64,000 nucleotides of DNA from JASEGV01 sp947085405 (GCA_947085405.1 CAMTWO010000022.1:51444-115443); one strand, 5' to 3'; counted from the stretch's first letter, positions 17,720 to 28,600 are shown. Numbers and translations are program-made. Notes: generated by a model from the sequence alone, not told the origin.

Positions 17720-18400
17720 TTAATCTTTCCAAACATAATCGAATAACAGATACGATACAGCAGTAATTACAACGAAATATGCTATCATAACCTGAAAATC
17801 GCCCATAGCTTTTGCAATCTCAATTCCTTCGAGTGCCGATTTTGTTGATTTAATTACGATCATTAGTAATGGTAACAAAATTGGAAACGAGAGCACAGGA
17901 TAAAGTGTCCCCTTTGTGTTCGATTTTGCAATTATGGCTGCAATTATTGTTGATGCGGCAGATAAGCCAATCGTTCCCAAAAATATTGTTAGCAGGAAAA
18001 TATCATAGCTTTTTATTATAAAACTCGGAATTAAAATAAGATACAACACCACCGTAAATATATTCATTAAAAATAACAGTATTAAGTTGAACAGCAATTT
18101 ACCGAAAAATACGGTGGATGGTTTAGCAATAAGATGAAGCGTCATCACAGTTCCCCTTTCCTCTTCGCTCACAAATGTGCGAGCCATTCCAGACATTGCA
18201 GAGAAGAAAATTACGATCCAAAGAATACCTGCCGATATTTCGATTGAAGGAGCTTCGTTCGCGATGGCGAATAAGATAATTGCGAGAGTAGTAATTACGA
18301 ACATAATCAAAGCGTTCAAAGCATAACGGGTGCGTAATTCCGAACGGAAATCTTTTATAAATATTGTGAGTGCAGAATTTATGTTGAAGATTTTATTCAC
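17720..18400 (-). CDS. ccmB: Haem exporter ABC permease CcmB
   Basis: 226 residues with about six transmembrane helices. It starts FIKDFRSELRTRYALNALIMF, a CcmB signature, and has SEEERGTVMTLHLIAKPSTVFFGKL in the cytoplasmic loop that contacts the ATPase. It overlaps ccmA by 4 bases (ATGA). It forms the membrane part of the CcmAB transporter that drives release of holo-CcmE. Confidence 0.9.
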   Translation of the reverse strand: MNKIFNINSALTIFIKDFRSELRTRYALNALIMFVITTLAIILFAIANEAPSIEISAGILWIVIFFSAMSGMARTFVSEEERGTVMTLHLIAKPSTVFFGKLLFNLILLFLMNIFTVVLYLILIPSFIIKSYDIFLLTIFLGTIGLSAASTIIAAIIAKSNTKGTLYPVLSFPILLPLLMIVIKSTKSALEGIEIAKAMGDFQVMIAYFVVITAVSYLLFDYVWKD

Positions 18401-19035
18401 TTCGCTTTATTCCGGAATTGGTTCAGGTCAATCTCTTGATTGCAGAATTGAATATCTTCGGAATCGTTTGTTGCAACAACCACGCAGCCAGATTGTTTTT
18501 GTTCTTGTATAATTTGATATACAACTGAGATTCCTTCGGCATCTAAATTTGAGCGAGGTTCATCGAGTATCAAAAGCGGCGGTTTGTGTAATAATGCGAA
18601 GGCATATTTTAAACGCTGTTTCATCCCCGAAGAATATTCACGAACATAACTGTCCTTCCGCTCGTAGAGATTTACTCGGTTTAAAAGTAAGTCGATATAC
18701 CCTTTTTCCACTCCGATATTTCTGATACGAGAGAAGAGTTCAAGGTTTTCGATGGCTGTGAACTCATCATACAACTGCAGATACGGAGCGACAAATCCAA
18801 AATGTTTGTAGCGGTTCTCCAAATCGATCGCCTTGTCGTTCAAATAAAAGTCCACCTGCCCGTTTGTCGGCGAAAGAACACCGGCAAGTATTTTAACAAG
18901 AGTCGATTTCCCCGAACCATTTCGACCGGTGATCGCTAATGCTGATTTATTTTCTAATTGAAAATTAATATCGGAAAATACTTTCCTGCCGTTAAAAATC
19001 TTTTTAATATTTTGAACTTCTAATTTTATATCCAT
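18397..19035 (-). CDS. ccmA: Haem exporter ABC ATPase CcmA
   Basis: 212 residues, a single ABC ATPase: Walker A GRNGSGKSTLVK, signature YSSGMKQRLKYA, Walker B PLLILDEPRSNLD. The first base of its ATG is the last base of the stop of the preceding metalloprotease-like gene, so it appears to be translated in the same operon as surface-protein genes. Together with CcmB and CcmC it supports haem delivery to CcmE in c-type cytochrome assembly. The assignment as CcmA rather than a generic ATPase is from the adjacent ccmB and ccmC. Confidence 0.9.
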   Translation of the reverse strand: MDIKLEVQNIKKIFNGRKVFSDINFQLENKSALAITGRNGSGKSTLVKILAGVLSPTNGQVDFYLNDKAIDLENRYKHFGFVAPYLQLYDEFTAIENLELFSRIRNIGVEKGYIDLLLNRVNLYERKDSYVREYSSGMKQRLKYAFALLHKPPLLILDEPRSNLDAEGISVVYQIIQEQKQSGCVVVATNDSEDIQFCNQEIDLNQFRNKAK

Positions 19036-20762
19036 TACTTTCGTACAACTGCAAATTTACCTACATATTCTTTATTATTTAAAACCACAACATAAATATA
19101 AATACCGGATGATATTTTTATCCCGTCATTATCTTTTGCATCCCATTCGATTTTTTGTTCGTCATAATCTTTTAAATAAATTAACGACATATCAGAACTA
19201 AAGATATATAATTTTGAAGCACCTAAAGATGGAAGCTCTATTTGAATTTTTCCGCCACCATCGATTATATAAGGATTGGGATAGACTATTAACGATGAGA
19301 CGACAGGCGCATGCCCCACCGATGAGAAGGTCCAGTTATGAGGATCATTTACACTAATTTTTGCAAACAAACCGGGGACTAATTCCCGATAACTTTCAAG
19401 ATTACTTGTCCGCAGCAGCAATGTATATTTCTGATTATCTGTATTACCAGCTTGTGCGGCATCTTGATTAATATTCGTAGTGATAATTGGAACCGGAGTT
19501 TCATTAAATAAAACTGGGAGATAAATGGAAGAAAACGTTCCTGTGCTGTCGATGTATGTGCGTGAGGTTCCGACCATTTCGATGGCTGCCCTCTCTTTAA
19601 TCAACGGATAGCTTGAAGCTTCAGAATAATATTTTCCTGTTTGCGATCGGCTTGCAGTAAAGTAATTCCATTTTGCAAACTCAACAAATGCAATCCGTAA
19701 AGTTGAATTTACTTCAGTAAGGGCATCGTCGAGGGCTTTAATACTGCTAAAGCTACGCATACCTTCCCAAGTGCGGCGCATAACTGATGAAGAATATTTT
19801 TCTTGAACAAATTTTCCCCAAATTGCCCGACTGTATTCGATTAGCCCATCGGTTGCCACAAAGGCTTTGTTAGGTTCGGCAAAATGTCCGCGCGGTGCAC
19901 CCGATGAATATTTGATGTACTGATAATAATCGTTTATATCGTTGTACAAAACATCTTCCATCCACGTACTCGTTATTTCATAAAAGTAACGGTCGGCTTC
20001 ACGATAACCGTAGCTTCCGAGTTGAATTGCGTGATGAAACTCGTGTGCCGCAGTAACCCGCAATCCCGGCAATCCACGGCTTGATGGATATACTGCAATA
20101 AAATCGTTATCGATTTCGATGTATGAAGAGTAACGCGGAGGAAATTCACCGGGGTTGATTGGAGCACCATTCGGAACTGTTTGCCCGTATAAACCACCAC
20201 CAAGTTCAGTTAGAACAATATTATATTTGCTGTCCCCTGATTCAAACGGCGGAGGTGCATATCCCATTTCATTAACGAAGGATGACCAAACGGAATTAAA
20301 AATCCGTAGTGTTGAATCGACATATTCAGAAATTACACGCATCGAGTCGGTATAGTTCTTAACATAATTTGTGTCGCTGAGCATTCGTCGGGGCGGCGTT
20401 GTAAGCGTCAGTAACGAAGGGGTGTGATAACCAGTTGTATCGTAGTGAACTGTAAAATTCCCTGAACTCCTTGATGTTTGCCTATAGGGTTGTAATAATA
20501 ATTCACTAAGCCGCTCCTGTAAATCTACAGACATATTGGGATAATTTTGTAAAATCTCGAATGTTAAACCAAGTCCGCACTTTGGTTGATGCTCATCATC
20601 CGAAATTTTAATAGCATTTGTTTGTCGCCACTCTTTAATTTTTTCAACGAAGGACAGTTGTTCCGTGGTTGATAAAAATTGTTGAGCATGAACAAATCCT
20701 GAAGGAGTGTTTGCCGCAAGCAATACAATAATCAATAATATATTTGATAATATTTTAATCAC
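19035..20762 (-). CDS. Secreted metalloprotease-like protein with C-terminal sorting-like domain
   Basis: 575 residues with signal peptide. A zinc-peptidase motif AAHEFHHAIQ (HExxH) lies about residue 240, followed by YFYEITSTWMEDVLYND, where a downstream Glu could be the third ligand. This matches the MXAN_6640-type putative metalloproteases I know from Myxococcus and FCB genomes. The end has YPNPYIIDGGGKIQIELP and SSGIYIYVVVLNNKEYVGKFAVVRK, a T9SS type-A-like tail without the strict NYPNPFN. Its stop overlaps the ccmA start by one base and its own start overlaps the stop of the FG-GAP gene by one base. Extracellular proteolysis is likely; the substrate is unknown. Confidence 0.75.
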   Translation of the reverse strand: MIKILSNILLIIVLLAANTPSGFVHAQQFLSTTEQLSFVEKIKEWRQTNAIKISDDEHQPKCGLGLTFEILQNYPNMSVDLQERLSELLLQPYRQTSRSSGNFTVHYDTTGYHTPSLLTLTTPPRRMLSDTNYVKNYTDSMRVISEYVDSTLRIFNSVWSSFVNEMGYAPPPFESGDSKYNIVLTELGGGLYGQTVPNGAPINPGEFPPRYSSYIEIDNDFIAVYPSSRGLPGLRVTAAHEFHHAIQLGSYGYREADRYFYEITSTWMEDVLYNDINDYYQYIKYSSGAPRGHFAEPNKAFVATDGLIEYSRAIWGKFVQEKYSSSVMRRTWEGMRSFSSIKALDDALTEVNSTLRIAFVEFAKWNYFTASRSQTGKYYSEASSYPLIKERAAIEMVGTSRTYIDSTGTFSSIYLPVLFNETPVPIITTNINQDAAQAGNTDNQKYTLLLRTSNLESYRELVPGLFAKISVNDPHNWTFSSVGHAPVVSSLIVYPNPYIIDGGGKIQIELPSLGASKLYIFSSDMSLIYLKDYDEQKIEWDAKDNDGIKISSGIYIYVVVLNNKEYVGKFAVVRK

Positions 20763-22978
20763 TATTTTTGTCCGAACATTATTTTTACAATACCATCCTC
20801 AAAGTAACTTAATGCTAAATCAGGAATCGAATCGTTATTGAAATCGCTTACTACGAAACTGCTGACTGCTTCGATACCCATCAAACGTTCAGGCGGCAAA
20901 AAACTACCGTCGCCTTTTCCGGAATAAAGTTGCAGCGTACGGGTGTGGGAATTTGCAATTATCAAATCGTTTTTATTATCACCATCAAAATCACAAACCT
21001 GTACATCGGTAATGTTATTCATCTTTATGTTTTTTAATCTTTGGTGCGGTTGATAAAACGATGTATCGTTGTTGTTCAGTGATAGTAACAATTCTTTTGA
21101 ACTTGGTGAATAAATAATCAAATCCTGATACTTATCGTTATTCAAATCACCTTTGGTGAACAGAACTTTTTCGATGGTAGTATCTTTAATTGAATAGTAA
21201 CATTTTCCATTTGTAGGTTTTTGCGCGATGTTTGTTTTTTTAGAGCAAAGATTTAGAGAATTTTTGGAATTTTCTTTCAAGTAAACAAAATTATTTCCAA
21301 CAGATTGTGCATCATTTAAAACAAAACCGCCCCTGATGTTGGGAGTCTCTAAATTTAACAGCTCCTTCTCAAGATATTTTGTTTTACCAATCTGTTCGAA
21401 ATTGAAGAATTGAAAGTACTTTTGTTCGGGTTCTGTTGCATTTACAAAAATATTTAAAAGACCGGTTGATTTTGATACTTTAACATCCATAACTGTCGGA
21501 AACGGACTTGTTGATATCGCATAAGTCGAGCTGGTGTAATCGGTAAAATCAATTTCTGTAACAGCTATCTGTGAAGTTGATGAATGCGAAGTAATTGCAT
21601 ACATCCGATCAGAATTTTTATGAAGGACTGTGAGAGCGTTTGGTTTTTCGCTTGCTGTCGGGAAACTTACCTGCCCTGTAAAAACACCCCCGCCTTTGTT
21701 CTCAAAATAAGAAACAGATTTGGAACCTTGGTTAGCGAGAATTAAATCTATATTTCCGTTTTTTGTTACATCGTACGCACGTAAACCGGTTGGATGTAAT
21801 CCGGTAATGTAATTAGCTTCGCTTTTAATTGGAGAATATGAATTTGAATTATTAACCAGAAATATTTTTTTTTCAAGAGGTGATGCTATCGCAAGACTCA
21901 AATAATCCGATGTCCGATTATTAAAAAATAATACATCATTAGGATTTTTACCTGCACTATAAATAGTTCGCACAGCAAACATACCTGTTGTATCTTTTTG
22001 CCATAACGAAAGATATTCGAGCGATTTGTTGAATAATAGAAAATCGATTGAGCCAGTGTTATTAATATCATCAGCCAATATTTTATCGACAGGATACAGG
22101 AGTTCTAAATTTTGATAGAGTTCAAAATTTCCGAAGCCATTACCTAAAAAAGTTTTCAATATGGGTTTATCTTTAAAAATGACAATCAAATCGATTAAAT
22201 CATCAAGGTTGATGAATGCAGAGACTACTTCAAGAGGTTCATCGCTGAAAGTTATAGTGGAAGGCAAAAGGTATCTTAACTTTGCATAGGATGAAAATAA
22301 TTGTACTTCATTTGAAACCCAGTTAACACAAAAAAGATCAGGCAGGTCGTCGCCGTTAAAATCATTTACGCTAACTGAACTGAAAGAATAATCGGATAAA
22401 ACATTCTGAGGTGGTTTGAATGTACCATCGCCGCGACCTAATAAAACAGTTAAACCGAGAACATTTTTACCATAGAGTAAAATATCTCCATTCCCGTCAT
22501 AATTTATATCCGCAGTTTTAATGAAATCGTAACTCTGTTTCAATTCAGCTTTCCATTTATAAACTAGAGTATCGGGTTGCCGCGAAAGGTATATTTTCAT
22601 TAATCGCTTATCCGAAGCTAAAGCAGCAAAATCATCTCGCCCATCTTTGTTAAAATCGGCGGTTACAGCACTCATAATTTTAAAATCAGTTAAAAACGAT
22701 TTTGTGTCCCATTCGGTAGAATCGTTTATAGAATAAGAAACAGAAATAAATTTAGAACCATACGAGGCAATATCAGTAACACCATCGCCGTTAAAATCGC
22801 ATCTGAGCAAATATTCGTTTCCCCTGCTAACATTCAGTCCGTTCACAGTAGAGAAAGTGGAGACATGTCTTTGAGAATACACAACCGATAGTTCAAGGAA
22901 ATTTATAATGAACAAACTTAACAATATTTTGCGTGGATTCTGGAAAGGAGAAGAAAATATATCGAAAGTGAAAACCAT
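20762..22978 (-). CDS. Secreted FG-GAP/VCBS repeat protein
   Basis: 738 residues, with a hydrophobic N-terminus after a short charged lead. At least seven repeats of the FG-GAP/VCBS type occur, with calcium-loop cores such as DFNGDGVTD, DFNKDGRDD, DINYDGNGD, DFNGDDLPD, DLNNDKYQD, DFDGDNKND and DFNNDSIPD, consistent with a beta-propeller on the cell surface. No T9SS tail is visible; the protein ends soon after the last repeat. It directly precedes the metalloprotease-like gene (one-base overlap), so the two are translated together and may act together outside the cell (inference). Confidence 0.8.
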   Translation of the reverse strand: MVFTFDIFSSPFQNPRKILLSLFIINFLELSVVYSQRHVSTFSTVNGLNVSRGNEYLLRCDFNGDGVTDIASYGSKFISVSYSINDSTEWDTKSFLTDFKIMSAVTADFNKDGRDDFAALASDKRLMKIYLSRQPDTLVYKWKAELKQSYDFIKTADINYDGNGDILLYGKNVLGLTVLLGRGDGTFKPPQNVLSDYSFSSVSVNDFNGDDLPDLFCVNWVSNEVQLFSSYAKLRYLLPSTITFSDEPLEVVSAFINLDDLIDLIVIFKDKPILKTFLGNGFGNFELYQNLELLYPVDKILADDINNTGSIDFLLFNKSLEYLSLWQKDTTGMFAVRTIYSAGKNPNDVLFFNNRTSDYLSLAIASPLEKKIFLVNNSNSYSPIKSEANYITGLHPTGLRAYDVTKNGNIDLILANQGSKSVSYFENKGGGVFTGQVSFPTASEKPNALTVLHKNSDRMYAITSHSSTSQIAVTEIDFTDYTSSTYAISTSPFPTVMDVKVSKSTGLLNIFVNATEPEQKYFQFFNFEQIGKTKYLEKELLNLETPNIRGGFVLNDAQSVGNNFVYLKENSKNSLNLCSKKTNIAQKPTNGKCYYSIKDTTIEKVLFTKGDLNNDKYQDLIIYSPSSKELLLSLNNNDTSFYQPHQRLKNIKMNNITDVQVCDFDGDNKNDLIIANSHTRTLQLYSGKGDGSFLPPERLMGIEAVSSFVVSDFNNDSIPDLALSYFEDGIVKIMFGQK

Positions 22979-22988
22979 TATTTTGTAA

Positions 22989-23471
22989 CTACGAACCTCC
23001 AGTTCGAATACTCGATAATCGATGCTTTCGTCGGATAGCTGCCTCTTTATAACGACGTTTCTCTTCTTTGGATTGGGGTTTTATAGTGCAGACCTTTACC
23101 CGGTTTTTAAGTTCGTCGAGCGCAACAAAAGTAAAATAAGCGCTGTTAGCGACGTTTGATTCGCCGGTAAGCTGATTTTCAGCAATCACCTTTACACCTA
23201 CTTCCAAAGAAGTATTAAAAGCCCGATTGACCGATGCTTTTAAGTTAACAATTTCACCCAATCTGATTGGATGATGAAACTCCATTTGATCGACAGCGGC
23301 AGTTACGCAAACACGATTCGTGTGACGTTGTGCTGCAATTGCTGCAGCAATATCCATCCAGTGCATTAATCGACCGCCTAATAAATTTCCCAACTGATTG
23401 GTATCGTTCGGAAGGACAAGCTCGGTCATTTCTATCTGAGATTCCTTCACATTTTTACAAGCCTTTTTCAT
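22989..23471 (-). CDS. Acyl-CoA thioesterase, hotdog fold (YciA/BACH type)
   Basis: 160 residues. The hotdog helix text LGNLLGGRLMHWMDIAAAIAA with the catalytic Asp, followed by VTAAVDQMEFHHPIRLGEIV, is characteristic of acyl-CoA hydrolases of the YciA/ACOT7 group. It hydrolyses acyl-CoA thioesters in the cytosol; chain length cannot be read from the sequence. It overlaps bamD by 4 bases (ATGA). The extended C-terminus is basic (KEEKRRYKEAAIRRKHR). It may act with the acyl-CoA enzymes at 33-38 kb, but is not in the same operon. Confidence 0.85.
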   Translation of the reverse strand: MKKACKNVKESQIEMTELVLPNDTNQLGNLLGGRLMHWMDIAAAIAAQRHTNRVCVTAAVDQMEFHHPIRLGEIVNLKASVNRAFNTSLEVGVKVIAENQLTGESNVANSAYFTFVALDELKNRVKVCTIKPQSKEEKRRYKEAAIRRKHRLSSIRTGGS

Positions 23472-24223
23472 AACGAACCTTTGAGTAATGAATCTATTTT
23501 CCCTCGATATGTTGTATTAGGATAACGTGAAAATAGTTTTTCGGCTTCAGCAAAAGCTTCTTCGCGTTTTTTACGTTTCATCAAAGCTTCGATTTTGCCA
23601 ACGTAAGATTTTTCAGCATATTGGCTATCGTGAAAATTTTCTAAAACATTATCGAAATATATGGTCGCCGCTTTGTAATATTCCATTTTCATGTAAAGAA
23701 CGGCTGTCTGATATTCCTTTTCAGCTAGCCTATCGCGTAACTCATAAATTTTGGTTTCAGCGTTCGGAACTAATGTATCGGCAGGAAAATATTCGATGAA
23801 TGCTTGAAACTCATCGATGGCTTTTAACGCAAAAGATTGATCAAGAGAATATTTTGGTGAAAGCTGATAATTACACAATGCAATTTTGTATTGAGCTTGC
23901 GGCACTAACGGACTGGCGGGCATATTTTTTTTTAGAACTTCATACTCATAAGAAGCGAGCAAATACTCTTCTCGCATGAAACGGCATTCACCCAGATAAA
24001 ACTGTGCATCATCGGAAACTGCACTACCGGGAAACTGCAATGTTATTACAGTGAACTCGTTGATTGCCTCGAGATAATTTTCATCATTAAACTCGTTCAT
24101 TCCTAATTCAAAATGCTCTTCGGCAGTTAAACTCTTTTCTACTTTCGATGAACTGCACGAAATATATAATGTTAATGTTGTAATAGATAAAATAATTTTT
24201 ATTATCGAAAAATATAATTTCAT
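23468..24223 (-). CDS. bamD: Outer-membrane assembly lipoprotein BamD
   Basis: 251 residues. Lipobox LYISCSSS, then five TPR-like units: AEEHFELGMNEFNDENYLEA, DDAQFYLGECRFMREEYLLA, and a later TAVLYMKMEYYKAATIYFDN. This order and the LVPQAQYKIALCNYQ segment match BamD/YfiO. It would act at the inner face of the outer membrane in folding beta-barrel proteins with BamA, which fits the many barrels in the window. The start at 24223 gives a full signal. Confidence 0.85.
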   Translation of the reverse strand: MKLYFSIIKIILSITTLTLYISCSSSKVEKSLTAEEHFELGMNEFNDENYLEAINEFTVITLQFPGSAVSDDAQFYLGECRFMREEYLLASYEYEVLKKNMPASPLVPQAQYKIALCNYQLSPKYSLDQSFALKAIDEFQAFIEYFPADTLVPNAETKIYELRDRLAEKEYQTAVLYMKMEYYKAATIYFDNVLENFHDSQYAEKSYVGKIEALMKRKKREEAFAEAEKLFSRYPNTTYRGKIDSLLKGSL

Positions 24224-24229
24224 GTTTAA

Positions 24230-24868
24230 TTAATTCCTTAAAGTGAAAAATAAATAAGTGATTACTGCGACAGTTGAAACAACGACGGAAGGAATAATCA
24301 ATCTTTCGATTATACTGTCGTCGGGAATTATTCCCTTTGTTGCGGGAATATTTTGTTCTTCTAAACTGCTTATTGAACTGAATAAAACAGTGTCTTTATA
24401 TGTAGTATAAATTGGTTGTATAACTTTCTTATTATTTTGAACAATAATCTTACCCGATAATTCTATTCCGATTGTGCGGGATACTTTCTTGTTTCCTAAA
24501 AAACCATCTCTATAAATATCTGAATAAGTTACAAATAACCTTGATACTGCACCCTCGATTTGCATTTGTGAACCTGTACCGGAAGCGAGAAGCGGCACAT
24601 CAATAATATTATTATCTTGCAATGTTCTTATTATCTGGTGTTCAACAAACCAATCGTTAGGTGTTGAAATCATCCCAAATGTTATCGAATCTCCCTGTTT
24701 TAGCCCGTTTTGATATATCAACGAATCCGCAAGGTTTGAAGATAACATTTGAAATATCTCATAATTTGATTTCTGAGTATTTTCTACAATAATTTGAGAG
24801 AAACTAATTGAAGAGAGGAATACGACATTTACTATTACACAGTTAATATTTCTCAAAATATTTTGCAT
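24230..24868 (-). CDS. Secreted/periplasmic protein of unknown function with C-terminal helix
   Basis: 212 residues, seven bases upstream of bamD. It has a hydrophobic N-terminus (VIVNVVFLSSISFSQ) and a predicted C-terminal membrane helix, IIPSVVVSTVAVITYLFF. In between is a mixed alpha/beta domain (ADSLIYQNGLKQGDSITFGM; GAVSRLFVTYSDIYRDGF) whose layout recalls small envelope proteins that bind nucleotide-free ligands, but I do not recognise the family. Proximity to bamD suggests an envelope role. Confidence 0.55.
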   Translation of the reverse strand: MQNILRNINCVIVNVVFLSSISFSQIIVENTQKSNYEIFQMLSSNLADSLIYQNGLKQGDSITFGMISTPNDWFVEHQIIRTLQDNNIIDVPLLASGTGSQMQIEGAVSRLFVTYSDIYRDGFLGNKKVSRTIGIELSGKIIVQNNKKVIQPIYTTYKDTVLFSSISSLEEQNIPATKGIIPDDSIIERLIIPSVVVSTVAVITYLFFTLRN

Positions 24869-24914
24869 TTCTGGCTTCTAATTTACAAAAATATGAATCG
24901 AATTACAATTTACG

Positions 24915-25592
24915 TTATTCTGTTAAATCTATCATTTTTATCCCTTTGATGTAAGTGATAGTTTTGTCCTGCTTCAAATTTTTTATCTTTTCGAATTTAG
25001 AAATAACCCTCTGAAAGTTATCGTTTATAATTTTCAAATAGGGTTTTACCTCCTCATTATCGGTAATAGAATTGAGTTGTTGCACTTGTTCGCTAATGGT
25101 TTGCAGCGGTTCAGAAATGTTTTTCACCACCTGAGCTACAATATTCTGCAATATTTCGACACGTTTTTGTTTTACTTCCAAATCCATCAATTGGTTTTTT
25201 AATTTCTGTTTTTCTAAAATTTCGATAATCGTTTTAGGAAGCACCGGCGAAGTAATTTCTTCTTTGACCAAATAATCATCGACCTTGTAGCGTAGTACTT
25301 CGAGAGCCAATTCAAAATCTTTATTTACTGTCAGAAATATTATCGGTAAATTAATATGCTTTTCTTGCATCGCTTTAGTGATTTCCAGTCCGTTCATTCC
25401 CGGTAAGAAATAATCCATCAGCACAATGTCGATTTCTTTGTTGCTCTCTGCTTCTTGCAGAGCCGCCGTGCCGTTTTCACGCCAAATTATTATGAATTTA
25501 TCTTTTTCAAATTTTTTTAAATAAATCTCTACCAATCTCGCAAAATCTTTGTTATCTTCAACGAGCAATATAACAATTTTATTTTCTTGCAT
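24915..25592 (-). CDS. Response regulator with receiver domain and degenerate DHp-like helix
   Basis: 225 residues. The receiver has the acidic pair ED (12-13), phosphoacceptor D60 in VLMDYFLPGMNG, Thr in FLTVN and Lys in LVKEE. There is no DNA-binding output domain. Instead residues ~135-215 form a coiled coil whose text QVVKNISEPLQTISEQVQQL resembles the phosphorylation helix of histidine kinases (compare VVSHDLKEPL in the neighbour) with Asn where His would be. It lies 16 bases downstream of the giant kinase and is probably its partner. The C-terminal part may dimerise with or regulate the kinase; this is inference. Confidence 0.85.
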   Translation of the reverse strand: MQENKIVILLVEDNKDFARLVEIYLKKFEKDKFIIIWRENGTAALQEAESNKEIDIVLMDYFLPGMNGLEITKAMQEKHINLPIIFLTVNKDFELALEVLRYKVDDYLVKEEITSPVLPKTIIEILEKQKLKNQLMDLEVKQKRVEILQNIVAQVVKNISEPLQTISEQVQQLNSITDNEEVKPYLKIINDNFQRVISKFEKIKNLKQDKTITYIKGIKMIDLTE

Positions 25593-25608
25593 ATAGGCTT
25601 CTCATTTC

Positions 25609-28600
25609 TTATTGGTTAAGAACTTTTGGCAGTGTAAAATAGAAGGTAGTACCTTTGCCAATTTTTGACTCTACCCATATCTTACATCTGTGCATTTCGA
25701 TAATTTTTTTTACGATAGCTAATCCGGCGCCGGTACCTTCGTATTCTTCTTTACTATGCAGCCGCTGAAATATTACAAATATTTTTTCAAAATACTTCTC
25801 TTCGATTCCTATTCCATTATCTTTAACAAAGCAAAGATATTTTTCGTCATCGTAATCGCTGCAACCAATTTCTACTTCAGGTAAATCTGTATTCAGAAAT
25901 TTGATTGCGTTAGATAACAGATTTCTAAAAACGATTTTTAGTTGTGTCGCATTGCCGAATACTTCGGGCAGGAAGTCCGGTTTTATTAACTTTACTCCTT
26001 TTGATTGAATCGCATACAACAAATCAATTTCCACATCATCGATAACGCTTGCAATTTTAACTTCTTTAAACGATTCTGATACACGTCCGATTCTCGAAAG
26101 CATTAGCAGGTCATCAATTAAATTTTTCATTCTTGAAGATGCCTGAACTATCGAGTGTAAAAACTCAGCCGGATCCCCTTTCAGGATAGACGAATATTCT
26201 TCATTCAAAATTTGACTGTATCCTTCGATACTGATAAGTGGCTCTTTCAAATCGTGCGAAACGACATAGGTAAAGTCGTCGAGTTCCCGATTTCGCCGTT
26301 GGATTTCTAATGATTTCTGAACAGTTTCATCGTATAATTTGGATTTCTCGATAGCCATTGCTGTTAAACTGCAAACATTTTCTAACAAACGAAGCTCGGT
26401 ATCAGAATAAGTATGTGTCTTCGATTTCAACGAGAGTAACCCTGTAACATTATTTTTAGAAACCATAGGAATGTAAGTCAGTATTTCGCCCATTCCGTTA
26501 ATTTGCGATAATGATTGCTTATCAGTAATGACTTTCCAAACCGGAGAGCCAACTTTGATGCTCATCTGTTGATTTATTTTAGGCAGGTAAATTTTATCAC
26601 CGGCAACAGTCGCAATATGCATTACAGTTGACTGAGCCATCCTTGATTCATCTATTAAATTAATAAAGAATTCTTCAAAATCAATTATCTTTGCGAGTTG
26701 TTCGTAAACATTATTTAAGACTTGATCAATGTCTAAAGTAGCGGTCAAGTGCTGGCTTAATTCGTATAAAATATTCAGTCTCTCTAATTGTGATTGCAAT
26801 TCAGAGTATAATAACGCATTCTCGATTGAGGTTCCGAGTTGGTTACCGATTAAAAAAAGCAGTTGTGTTTCCTGTGTTGTAAATTCGTATGATTCTTTGA
26901 AGAACATCTGTATAATACCGACCGTTTTGTCTCCTGATTTCAAGGATATTTCTGCAAGGGCAGAAACTTGAATATCTTTTAGATAATTTTTAATTACTTC
27001 AGATACTCGCGAATCATATTTAACATCGTTATTAATAAACAAGTGTGTCCGATTAAATGGCAATCCTTCGATTTTCAACGGTAGATTGTTGAAAGATTCA
27101 GGTAACCCAATTTGTTTTCTAAGAGTTAAAAAATTATTCTGCACATCGGCAAGAAATAATAAAATATAATCAGCTTTGTTAAAACGTATGATATGAGGTA
27201 AAGCTGTATTGAAAATTGTTTCAAGATTGAAAGAGGATGAAATGTTAGTGGAAATTACATTCAAGTCAAGCAGTTGTTCATTACGTTTTTTAAGTTCCTC
27301 TTCAGTTCGTTTCAGATCAGTAATATCTGTCTGTGTAAAAACAGCTCCAGTAATTCTTCCACCGATAATCATCGGATGAATAGTAAGATAGTAATTATAA
27401 CGCTCGGAATCAGTTTTGAATTCGAATTCCTTGTTGACATATTTTAAGGAACCATCAAGAATATTTTTTGATAGCTGAACGTATTCGTCAGTAAAAATAT
27501 TATCAGGAATTTCATCAAGCAAAAATGCGCCGGCATAAGACTTCTTCGATTCGCCACGTACTTTGGTGATGAAGTCGAACCATGCTTTGTTGACCTCTTT
27601 AATTCGTAAATCGGTATCGACTGTGAAAATAACTTTATCGATGGAGTTTAGGAGATTGTGTATGTATGCCGCATCGTCGCTGACTTTCCGGAATAACAAA
27701 ATGCGGTCAATAATCGCTCCGATCTGTTCAACAAAAGGTTTAATTTTTTCGAGCACATTCTCACTGAATGCATTTGCTTCCTGTGAATAAAGATTGATTG
27801 TTCCGAGAATTTCACCCTTAGACAAAAATGGAGCAGATATTAAAGAATTGTATTCCGTTTCAACAACATTATGTATGATGAATCTTTCATCGACATTCAC
27901 ATCTAATGAAACGATGGGCTTTTTGATATACAAGGCAATTTTTGAAATGCTGCTATTCAAATCCTTGATAGAACCGGAACTGAATGCATCAGCCGGTTTT
28001 ACAATTTCGCCTAAAGTAATTACCTGATTGTCGTTCAGTAAACAGGTTTCGATACGGTCGTACGGAATTATTTCATAAACTTTGTTTGCAAAAACCTGAA
28101 ATATCTTTTCATAATCCATAGTTTGGTTAGCAGTTTGGATTATTTGATTAATTGCTTCTATCAGTTTATTGCGATCTGCTAACTCTAATGCCATCCTGTA
28201 ACGTTCGGATATGTTGCGTGCAAGATTCAGCATCGCTATCGGTTCACCGTAGGCATTACGAAGCAGTGTTGTATTCAAACTTACCGGAATTTTTTCACCA
28301 TCCTTTGTTTGCCAGGTCATATCAAAATCGTGGAGATAATTCTTCGACCTTAAACTCGAAATCCAAATCACGAATCGGTTCATTTCTTCTTCAAGCAGCC
28401 AGGGGTAAGGGAATTCTTTTCCGGCAGCTTCCGATTTTGTAAAACCAAGCGCATTGGTAAATTCTTTGTTTACCTGAAGCACCCGTCCTCGCAAATCAGT
28501 CAGGACGAACAAATCGCCCATCGTATCGATAACGTTACGTAAAAGCTGTTCGGAATTTTTGATATCCTCTTCTAATTTTTTTCTTCTTGTAATATCTGTT

